Of a stretch of DNA of 64,000 nucleotides, positions 57,346-64,000 are shown one piece after another. The position numbers were made by a program, and so were the translations under genes. The stretch's first letter is position 1. Each line of letters opens with the position of its first letter. The notes under the pieces were generated by a model. That model made no database searches. It was given only the letters and a program-made list of their open reading frames with translations, and had not been told where the DNA came from. Source of the DNA: Carboxylicivirga linearis (GTDB taxonomy: Bacteria > Bacteroidota > Bacteroidia > Bacteroidales > Marinilabiliaceae); NCBI RefSeq assembly GCF_018271995.1, contig NZ_JAGUCO010000019.1, forward strand, positions 44,961 to 108,960, in the 5' to 3' direction.

Positions 57346-58191
57346 TTATTCTTTAATTAAAGATTTAAAATGCTTGTTATTTCTGAGGTTGTCAAAATGT
57401 TTTTCATGCTGAATTTCATCCTTAAGTGTTTCAGATAATTCAAGTGCTTTTTCTATATCCTTAATGGCATCTACTTGTTTATCAAGCTGCGAGTAAGCAC
57501 ATGCTCTTTGCCAATAGGCGAGTGAATATTCATTATCGTGCTCAATAGCTGTATTGGTTAAATTCAATGCCCATCTTACCTCACCAATTTCCAGTAAAGC
57601 ATCAGCCTTATAAGTCATGGCTTCAATATCGTTTGGTTTAATCTCTAATATCTCATCATAAATAGAAATTTTTTCTTCCTCACTTTTTTCCAGACCAGCC
57701 CTCATCCATAATGAGTGGATCGAATTGGTATTTGTTATTTCTTGCTGCGTTTCAATAATAATTTTTGAACGCTCCATCATTTTCTTCTCAATCTGTTGTA
57801 ATCTGCTTTCGTAATCACCCGTTAAGGTTTGTATTTTCTTAGCAGTATCAATTTTAATGCTCTTTTTAATATCGTTGAGCGATCGCCAGCCTAACAGAAC
57901 CAGTAAAGAAGCAGCAGCAGTAATAATATAGAAAATGTTATTAATGGTGCTGGTTGTGTATTGTATGGCTCTGTCTGATGATTCGAGCTTGGCCTCCGCA
58001 ATTTGTTCGGTTACCTGCGCTTTTAAGCGTTGGTTTTCTTCACGTAAACTCTTTATTTCATCAAGTATATACCTTTCGATAAAAGGTTTGAATAAAGGTT
58101 CTTCCAGGTTGTTTTCCGTATTATCTGTTTTTTGTGAAAAGGATAGTATTGGTATGCAAAAGCATATTACTATCAATAGTTTTCTTGACAT
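57346..58191 (-). CDS. Membrane-anchored TPR protein
   Basis: This 281-residue protein has a signal peptide (about 1-19, …ILSFSQ) and a coiled coil (about 45-75, EIKSLREENQRLKAQV). One membrane helix (about 84-104, NNIFYIITAAASLLVLLGW) is followed by a second coiled coil (about 110-165) and at least three TPR-like helix pairs (about 170-265: YDEILEIKPNDIEAMTYKADALLEIG, AYWQRACAYSQLDKQVDAIKDIEKAL, each split). It has no enzyme motif. It could scaffold an envelope complex. It is monocistronic with its own terminator. Confidence 0.7.
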   Translation of the reverse strand: MSRKLLIVICFCIPILSFSQKTDNTENNLEEPLFKPFIERYILDEIKSLREENQRLKAQVTEQIAEAKLESSDRAIQYTTSTINNIFYIITAAASLLVLLGWRSLNDIKKSIKIDTAKKIQTLTGDYESRLQQIEKKMMERSKIIIETQQEITNTNSIHSLWMRAGLEKSEEEKISIYDEILEIKPNDIEAMTYKADALLEIGEVRWALNLTNTAIEHDNEYSLAYWQRACAYSQLDKQVDAIKDIEKALELSETLKDEIQHEKHFDNLRNNKHFKSLIKE

Positions 58192-58322
58192 GATTGTATT
58201 AACTGTTTTTTAGTATTAATTGGGCTTGCAAGCTTGATATAAAAAATTGAAATGACAAGTTTTATAAGGCTAAATTTCCTCTGATTTATCAGGCATTGTT
58301 TGGTTATGGTATGATTGATTCA

Positions 58323-59081
58323 TTACTGTCGATCTTCTAATTTTTTCCAGGCATGTAATCTTAGAAAACTACTTTCAACTCCGGCTTCCATCTCTTTAAA
58401 CAAGCTGAAAGGAACTGTTAGCGTTAGAATATCTTTATCTACCGCATGACGCTGTGAAATATCAAAAAAGCCTAAAACAGCCTTGGGACTTTCTTTCTTG
58501 GCTTCAGCATATCCAAATAATATCGATTGACAGGCAGCTCCAAAAGGGGCGGTTATACTTTGATTGGTTCCTCGATTATAGTCCGCCATTACAACCAAAG
58601 CTGATAATTGATCGGCATTGGTAAAAAAGACAATTAATTCGGGGGTATCATTCTCAGTAAGTTGTTCCCAGGGTTTAAATACAATATATTTCTCAGATAC
58701 ATCTCTCATTGGAAGCGAATCGACCCATTTTTTGGCCAGTTCCGGAGTTTTGTAAAAACGTTCTCCGTGTTCCATAAAGGATCCTTCACGTCCCATTTGT
58801 TTTGCCATCTCCTTATTTCCTGTGGATAGCAGACTGTCAATTGGAAATCTACCATAACAGTCACCGAAACCCAAACCAGTTCCGCCGCCTGGACAACCAA
58901 ATGAGTTCCGATCGAAATAAGCCTGACGATTTTTCTTACTTGCTGTCACTAACATCGAAGCCACACAACCGGTTCTGCTTCCTTCTTTAAAATGAAGACC
59001 ATCATCGGGCTTGTTATTAGTAAGTAATATTGCAACTGGCTGCATTTTTAGTTTTAAGGATTTAATTAGTTCACTCTTCAT
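58323..59081 (-). CDS. DUF169-domain protein
   Basis: This 252-residue cytoplasmic protein of the DUF169 family, common in anaerobes, carries TGCVASMLVTASKKNRQAYF (split about 38-57), FGCPGGGTGLGFGDC (about 61) and APFGAACQSILFGYAEA (about 178). The conserved cysteines in these motifs suggest metal or cluster binding, which is not proven. The function of the family is not known. It is divergent from the GH43-like gene (59257) across 175 bp. Confidence 0.87.
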   Translation of the reverse strand: MKSELIKSLKLKMQPVAILLTNNKPDDGLHFKEGSRTGCVASMLVTASKKNRQAYFDRNSFGCPGGGTGLGFGDCYGRFPIDSLLSTGNKEMAKQMGREGSFMEHGERFYKTPELAKKWVDSLPMRDVSEKYIVFKPWEQLTENDTPELIVFFTNADQLSALVVMADYNRGTNQSITAPFGAACQSILFGYAEAKKESPKAVLGFFDISQRHAVDKDILTLTVPFSLFKEMEAGVESSFLRLHAWKKLEDRQ

Positions 59082-59256
59082 AAAACAGGTACCTCCGGTT
59101 ATAATTTTTATTTATGTTGTTTAAACTAGTTTTCAATTTATAATATTTTTTGCGCTATACCGTAGCGATGTTTTAATTCTTCTTATTCTTTGCCGAAAAA
59201 TGAGCATATTAGTCAATTTGTTAATAGGTATCTTTAGGTCATTAAATCTAGTTTTT

Positions 59257-61479
59257 ATGAATCGAAAAAAATCTCTACCTATCTTAATTCTTCTTTGTTG
59301 GATAAGTACCATCTCATTTGGGCAAACCAATGTTCAAACAGCTTTAGATAACCTGATATTGCCAACCACTGTAAAAAGTCATTTGTACTTGTCAGAATCG
59401 AGTGACGATGGAAATGTATCCTTCAGCTGGTCGTCAAGTAATTCTGCTATTATAAATGCTGATCATCAGGATGGATATAATAATGAAATTACAACTCCAC
59501 CCGGATTTGTACAACGTACCAATAATAATGAAATAATAACTTTAACGGTTACTGCAACAGATGGCTCCGAAACAGATACAAAGGATTTTGAATTGACTGT
59601 TTTGGCCAATCCGGAATCCAATAATTATGTTGGTTATTTATATGCTTATTTTAGTTCGGTGGCGGGTAAGAATGAAGTTCAGCAAATTCATTTTGCTATT
59701 AGTGATGATGGCATTACCTGGCGCGATTTAAATGAGAATAACCCGGTGTTGGTATCTGTTTTAGGCGATGAAGGAGTGCGCGATCCATATATTATTCGCT
59801 CTCCTGAAGGTGATCATTTTTATTTGATAGCTACCGATTTAAATATTTACGATAGCAAGTACAATAACAATTGGGGGCTGATGGCCACACAGGGCAGTAC
59901 GGCTCTGATGGTATGGGAATCGGATGACTTGGTAAACTGGACAGAGCAGCGTATGGTTGATGTTGCCAGCTCAATAGATGCGGGTAATGCATGGGCGCCT
60001 GAAAGTATTTATGATGAAGTAACTGGTGAGCACTTGGTTTATTGGTCGAGTTTGATAGCCGATGATAATTACTCCAAACAACGTATCTGGCTATCTAAAA
60101 CCAGAGATTTTATCCATTTCACCGAACCTCAGATATTCTTCGAATCATCAAATAGTAATATTGATGCATCTATCTTAAAAACCAAAGGTCAATATTATTT
60201 ACTTGTTAAAAATGAGGAAGTGCTTTCGGTGTCGTTATATGTGAGTGACGCTTTATTGGATTATAATAATACCACCGGTTTGGGTAATTCTTTTGTTCGC
60301 ATTCCAAACGATGAAATGGAGAGTTATACCGGAGGGTACGAAGGTGCTACCATGTTTAAATTTATAGATGAAGAAAAATGGTGTGTATTAATTGATGAAT
60401 ATACCGGTAGCCGACGAGGTTATATCCCGTTTTTATCGTCTGATATAAGTGCAGATAATAGTTTGGAGCTGGCTGATGATGGTACTTACCTGATGCCAAC
60501 AGGAGCCAAGCACGGTACTGTAATTCCTATAACACAAACTGAATATGATGATTTGATGGAAAAATGGGGCGTACAGGCCGAATATCCAACTGCAGAAGAA
60601 GGACCCATTGCACAATATACCTTCGATAGTTATACAAGTGGATCATCCATTGAAGATGATTCTGATAATGTCAATGATGCAACCTTATTTGGGAATGCTA
60701 CAGTGGTTGATGATGCCGAAAAAGGAAAAGTGCTTTATCTCGATGGGTCGAGCAATACCTATATGGCAATGCCACAAGGTTTGTTGGATGCAATGGACAG
60801 CATAACCATATCAATGGATGTTAAACCTTATTCTACCGAAAACTATCATTTTGTATTGGGTATTGGACAGGATAATTACAAGTATGGATTTTTACGTATT
60901 CGTTCATCGGAAGTACGTTTTGCTACTACCACAGAATCGTATAGTAAAGAACAGGATGTAATTACTAACGGTAGTTTCTACAATCAATGGATGAATGTTA
61001 AGCTTATTAAAGCAGGTGCCACAACTAAGTTATATATCAATGATGTATTGGTTGATCAGAACGATTTTACAAGATCAATAAGTGATTTAGGAAGTAACCT
61101 GTTAGCTTATCTGGGTAAATCATTTTATTCCAACGATCCTTATTTCAGAGGGTATTTTGATAATGTAACCATCTATAATCGTAGTCTGGATGAAAGTGAT
61201 TTTCCTACTTCTGTTAATATCAAAAAAGCAGGAGAGAAGGCTGATGTACTTATTATCACAGATCCAAACGAAGACCATATTGTTATTCAACCTCAGAAAG
61301 TATTGAAACAGTTAAAAACGGATTTGTATAGTATTAGTGGCCAGTTGGTTTATACCTCGGCGCACAGTCAGGCAAAAGGGCAGATTCAAATAAATACCTC
61401 AGCTTTTCAAAGAGGTATTTATTTGTTAAGGGTATCTTTTGATGATGAGTTTGTTTCTCAAAAAATTATTGTGAATTAA
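59257..61479 (+). CDS. GH43-like beta-propeller protein with LamG-like domain and type IX sorting signal
   Basis: This protein of about 740 residues from the ATG at 59257 begins with a signal peptide (KSLPILILLCWISTISFGQ). An Ig-like N-domain follows (about 25-105), then a GH43-type five-bladed propeller (about 110-425: GVRDPYIIRSPEGDHFYLIA, AWAPESIYDE), a concanavalin/LamG-like domain (about 440-640) and a type IX sorting domain ending SAFQRGIYLLRVSFDDEFVSQKIIV. The acid Glu (APES) and modulator Asp (RDP) are visible. The catalytic-base Asp expected in blade 1 is not obvious (YVGYLYAYFSS), so activity is uncertain. The longer frame from 59200 adds 19 residues. Confidence 0.82.
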   Translation: MNRKKSLPILILLCWISTISFGQTNVQTALDNLILPTTVKSHLYLSESSDDGNVSFSWSSSNSAIINADHQDGYNNEITTPPGFVQRTNNNEIITLTVTATDGSETDTKDFELTVLANPESNNYVGYLYAYFSSVAGKNEVQQIHFAISDDGITWRDLNENNPVLVSVLGDEGVRDPYIIRSPEGDHFYLIATDLNIYDSKYNNNWGLMATQGSTALMVWESDDLVNWTEQRMVDVASSIDAGNAWAPESIYDEVTGEHLVYWSSLIADDNYSKQRIWLSKTRDFIHFTEPQIFFESSNSNIDASILKTKGQYYLLVKNEEVLSVSLYVSDALLDYNNTTGLGNSFVRIPNDEMESYTGGYEGATMFKFIDEEKWCVLIDEYTGSRRGYIPFLSSDISADNSLELADDGTYLMPTGAKHGTVIPITQTEYDDLMEKWGVQAEYPTAEEGPIAQYTFDSYTSGSSIEDDSDNVNDATLFGNATVVDDAEKGKVLYLDGSSNTYMAMPQGLLDAMDSITISMDVKPYSTENYHFVLGIGQDNYKYGFLRIRSSEVRFATTTESYSKEQDVITNGSFYNQWMNVKLIKAGATTKLYINDVLVDQNDFTRSISDLGSNLLAYLGKSFYSNDPYFRGYFDNVTIYNRSLDESDFPTSVNIKKAGEKADVLIITDPNEDHIVIQPQKVLKQLKTDLYSISGQLVYTSAHSQAKGQIQINTSAFQRGIYLLRVSFDDEFVSQKIIVN

Positions 61480-61674
61480 CACTCCTAAACTACATCACCT
61501 CAAAGGTGGCTATATTAAGGCAATTATCTCCAATATAGAATAGTATCTTTTTTATGACTTGTGCTTCCTCTCCTGCAAAAGAGAATTGAGGAAAGGTGTT
61601 AGTTTATCTTATATGTTTCGACTAATGACTAAGTATTTGTTTTATTACAACAATTCGCTGCTCCCCTTAATGTA

Positions 61675-61831
61675 GAGAACCGCCGTATATGTTCCATCGT
61701 TTGGAAAGTCCAGTGGACTTTTTAAATGATAGGAAGGAGCGAAGATCGCGTACGTACTTTTTATAAAGTAAAAAGTCGTGGTGTGAGAGCTTCTCCCTGC
61801 TAGCGTTTGCTAGTGGGGCTGGCTACTCGAT
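61675..61831 (+). mobile_element. Degenerate 3' end of a group II intron (domains V-VI)
   Basis: GAGAACCGCCGTATAT (61675-61690) and CGTACGTAC (61749-61757) with GGTGTGAGAGC (61780-61790) look like the two arms of a bacterial group II intron domain V. A CCCTGCTAGC-GTTT-GCTAG…GGGG hairpin (about 61795-61817) and CTACTCGATT (61823-61832) then fit domain VI and the 3' splice end. About 58 bases are inserted in the domain V loop, including a perfect triloop hairpin AAAGTCC-AGT-GGACTTT (61705-61721), and a further ACTTTTTA/TAAAAAGT hairpin interrupts the right arm. No reverse transcriptase is present. A non-intron hairpin element is the alternative. Confidence 0.5.
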
Positions 61832-61844
61832 TGGCAGCTGGCAT

Positions 61845-62516
61845 TTATATATGTTCTCCAAATTCATCCATTAGTGCTTGATTATCTCTTATTATCCATA
61901 TTTTAAAAGCTGTATATGGTGTTGAAGGTCGAAGTTTTCTGATGATGGCATTTTTTATTACAGCTTTCTCATCAGGTTCATAACTGTCATCGAAGAACTC
62001 GAACAATAGATTTTGAAATTCACGAATCTCTTTAAGTAACTTATTTCTAATATTTGCAGATTCAATTGTTTTAAGTTCAGTTGTACCATTATACACACTT
62101 AATAATAAGTCTACAGTATTTAATACTCTTTCAGTATTTTCATTTGGTACAACAACAACTTTCTCTTTTGGAAAAGGGTTAATTTGATACTTGATTTTAG
62201 AGTCAACTGCATCTTGTTCGACAGTACAATTTAATATGTCATCATATTTTTCTTTGGCCAGTTTTGTATTATTACAATGTCCACAACAGTAGAAGAGATT
62301 ATCCCATGAAAACTTTAAGTCCTTATCACCTTTATGTGGTAAAAAATGCTCTGTATTAATTGTATGAGGTTCTTTCGATTCGCAAACATAACATTTATTT
62401 TTAAAATCATTTTTTAAACGTTCCAATACACCATTACAATTATAACTCCCATTTGCTTTTTCTTTCTCTATCTCAAGGCAATCTGGAGCTGGCTGTGATT
62501 TCTCTAAGTATACCAT
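61845..62516 (-). CDS. HNH endonuclease of a Septu-like defence system (PtuB-like)
   Basis: This 223-residue HNH nuclease of the TIGR02646/PtuB type has zinc-knuckle cysteines CYVCESKEPH (about 38) and a later CCGHCNNTK (about 73), framing the HNH core with TEHFLPHKGDKDLKFSWDN (about 50). It overlaps the AAA ATPase gene by one base (TAATG), as is usual for ptuA-ptuB. In Septu systems the nuclease degrades phage or host DNA on activation by the ATPase. It is more AT-rich than neighbouring housekeeping genes. Retron-linked PtuAB is a variant, but no reverse transcriptase is in view. Confidence 0.85.
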   Translation of the reverse strand: MVYLEKSQPAPDCLEIEKEKANGSYNCNGVLERLKNDFKNKCYVCESKEPHTINTEHFLPHKGDKDLKFSWDNLFYCCGHCNNTKLAKEKYDDILNCTVEQDAVDSKIKYQINPFPKEKVVVVPNENTERVLNTVDLLLSVYNGTTELKTIESANIRNKLLKEIREFQNLLFEFFDDSYEPDEKAVIKNAIIRKLRPSTPYTAFKIWIIRDNQALMDEFGEHI

Positions 62517-63748
62517 TATTTATTGCCTTTAATAGATTTCAATTTAAGTTGCTGAAGCTTTACAGCTAATTCATCAGAAATAAATTTTGGTATTTCATTT
62601 AGGTATGACTTTAGAAATGCATAGCGTTGAATTTCTTCTTCTGACTTCTCCTTTTTATTTAAAAGGTTCTCGAATTCATTTACTTTACTTATTAACTCAT
62701 TTGAATATTTGTTTGAATCAAAATAACTTTCTATCAAAGTGTCATATGAATAACCCGAAAGGTCAGTCGTAACAATCTTTTTTTCTAGGTCAAAAATTAT
62801 CGTATTTTCAATTGAGTTTAATACAAACGGCGAATGAGTTGAAATAATAAACTGAATTTTTGGAAAAAAGTCAGTTAGAAATGGTAGTACTTTTTTTTGC
62901 AAATCAACGTGGAGATGAGTTTCAATCTCATCAATTAACACGATACCTTCTAAATCATATGACTTCACATTATGAGACTCCATTCTTAGGAGTAACTCTG
63001 TAACAATACTTATTATTGCAGAATAACCATCTGATAAAGTGTTAAAATTAAATGGTTTATATCCATTAATTATAATCTCAAAATTATATGCTCTTCTATC
63101 AAATTTTAATTCCAAAGAATCTACATCAAATATTTCTTGTAATCTTTTTCTGAATTGTTCAAACCAATCATCAATTTTATTGACTACATCCATTTCATTA
63201 TCATCACGAGCAAAAGACCTGTCAGCTTTTAAGTTTACAATATATTGAATGAAATTGGTGTTAGCTTTTTCTTGAATACTGTACTTCTTTTTCAAGTTTA
63301 TCTTCTTTATCCCAGTTGGAACTTGCAAGTTAGTCTGCCTTTTAGAATCGAAGAATGCGAGAAGAAAATCTCCTTTTTGACACTTATCAAAAATAATATG
63401 TTCTGAGTTAGAAAAATCTATACTAGTACCTCCAAATCGTTTAAACCAATTCTTTGTATCCTGTAAACCTCTTTCTAAATTAACTTTATCTTGCTGAGAT
63501 ATATTAGGCCTTTGTAGACTTCTTTCATAATTCTGAATATTATTCTTCTGGTTTTGAATGTGTTGAAAGTTTCCGTTATCAATATTTGAAAGAAATTGAT
63601 TCAAATCCAGCAACAAGCTTGTCTTTCCACTGCCATTTTTTCCAGTAAGAATCAGATGTTTCCTATTCTCAGTTGATAGTTCAACATTATAATCTTTAAG
63701 GTTTCTTGATTCTTTTATATCAATTTTTGTGATAAAATTTTCTTTCAT
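62516..63748 (-). CDS. AAA/SMC-like ATPase of a Septu-like defence system (PtuA-like)
   Basis: This 410-residue ABC/SMC-type ATPase has Walker A LILTGKNGSGKTSLL (about 33-47) and an inserted helical region (about 55-150). The signature-like FNTLSDGYSAIISIV lies near 234, Walker B VLIDEIETHLH near 271, and the H-loop ISTHSPFVLNSIE near 303. This layout matches PtuA and related OLD-like defence ATPases, and the C-terminal helices (about 340-405) have no nuclease. It is translationally coupled to the HNH gene. Homology-level assignment to Septu is good; phage specificity cannot be read. Confidence 0.85.
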   Translation of the reverse strand: MKENFITKIDIKESRNLKDYNVELSTENRKHLILTGKNGSGKTSLLLDLNQFLSNIDNGNFQHIQNQKNNIQNYERSLQRPNISQQDKVNLERGLQDTKNWFKRFGGTSIDFSNSEHIIFDKCQKGDFLLAFFDSKRQTNLQVPTGIKKINLKKKYSIQEKANTNFIQYIVNLKADRSFARDDNEMDVVNKIDDWFEQFRKRLQEIFDVDSLELKFDRRAYNFEIIINGYKPFNFNTLSDGYSAIISIVTELLLRMESHNVKSYDLEGIVLIDEIETHLHVDLQKKVLPFLTDFFPKIQFIISTHSPFVLNSIENTIIFDLEKKIVTTDLSGYSYDTLIESYFDSNKYSNELISKVNEFENLLNKKEKSEEEIQRYAFLKSYLNEIPKFISDELAVKLQQLKLKSIKGNK

Positions 63749-63790
63749 ATTATTCTACTTTATGATGCTTGGTTCTTTCTTTTGCTTGCT

Positions 63791-63910
63791 GCCAACGTTG
63801 AGTATTAGAATAGTAGCCGACTGCGTGACACTTTACTGTCAAAATGCAAGAAAGCTGAAGCGGGCTACAACCCATGAATTTACTGCTATTTCGGCTATTA
63901 TGTATATACA
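63791..63910. repeat. Long imperfect inverted-repeat element upstream of the Septu-like genes
   Basis: GCCAACGTTG (63791-63800) opens a stretch in which TAGTAGCCGA (63811-63820) pairs with TCGGCTATTA (63891-63900, one G-T wobble). Weaker pairing of the outer AT-rich flanks extends to about 63918. Such roughly 120-base fold-backs with GCCAACG ends are seen beside accessory genes in Bacteroidota and recall attC-like cassette boundaries. The rest of 63749-64000 shows no gene. Confidence 0.4.
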
Positions 63911-64000
63911 TTGTACACTACTTACTTTTTATTTCTTAATATTGCTTAATGGTTCATTTACTGCTCATTAGCTTGTTTTCAATTTCGTTATATTACCCAA

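Noticed and set aside
61845..63748. Retron with PtuAB effectors
   Set aside because: No reverse transcriptase or msr/msd-like gene lies in the window. The pair is better described as a Septu-like two-gene system unless sequence beyond the right edge shows otherwise.

Overview
The window is an AT-rich chromosomal segment from a member of the Bacteroidota. The evidence is a type IX secretion C-terminal sorting domain, a SusC-like TonB receptor with a carboxypeptidase-regulatory N-domain, a LytS/LytTR pair with a large periplasmic domain, promoters of the TTTG-N19-TAnnTTTG type, and no obvious Shine-Dalgarno sequences. [FeFe]-hydrogenase genes, an indolepyruvate oxidoreductase and carbohydrate-degrading enzymes point to a fermentative anaerobe or facultative anaerobe. 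A Marinilabiliales-like marine or sediment organism is a reasonable inference, but the sequence does not prove it. No rRNA, tRNA or CRISPR array was seen.

Positions 1-11.3 kb hold a hydrogen module. Its first part is a putative H2-sensing cluster: a sensory [FeFe]-hydrogenase-like protein with an Fe-S domain and PAS (cut by the left edge), a SpoIIE/PP2C phosphatase, two DRTGG proteins, two GHKL ATPases, a second hydrogenase-like Fe-S protein and a PHP phosphoesterase. Directly downstream is a catalytic, probably electron-bifurcating [FeFe] hydrogenase (HndB-, HndC/HydB-, HydA- and HydC/HndA-like subunits). The maturase HydG lies at 19.1 kb, divergent from LarE. HydE and HydF are not in the window.

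Positions 11.4-28.3 kb hold a membrane protein, a GH28 polygalacturonase, a LytTR regulator with an unusual thioredoxin-fold histidine kinase, larE, hydG, a TonB receptor, a convergent Fic/VbhA-like pair, a 2-hydroxyacid dehydrogenase, YjbQ and iorAB. Positions 28.4-31.3 kb are an ArsR-controlled thiol/arsenical operon (ArsR, thioredoxin, ArsF-like, ArsG-like, ArsP-like) with two matching operators. Positions 31.3-34.5 kb are rich in repeats: two inverted-repeat-bounded arrays of triloop hairpins and a 42-bp tandem repeat.

Positions 34.5-61.5 kb are mostly single genes: metallo-hydrolase, DMT transporter, radical SAM protein, alpha-amylase, PhzF, a surface-repeat protein, YdcF, nitroreductase, a tandem duplication of a SPOR-like/DUF6588-like gene pair, M3 peptidase, cation/proton antiporter, a porin-chemoreceptor operon, an RNase H with an altered catalytic residue, a TPR protein, DUF169, and a GH43-like type IX-secreted protein. 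The right end (61.6-64 kb) is a defence-island-like stretch: a degenerate group II intron 3' end, then an HNH nuclease/AAA ATPase pair of the Septu (PtuB/PtuA) type, then a long imperfect hairpin.

The points most worth following are the sensory-hydrogenase signalling cluster, the hairpin arrays with terminal inverted repeats, the 22-23 bp palindrome array, the redox-dead thioredoxin-fold histidine kinase, the convergent Fic antitoxin and the intron/Septu boundary.
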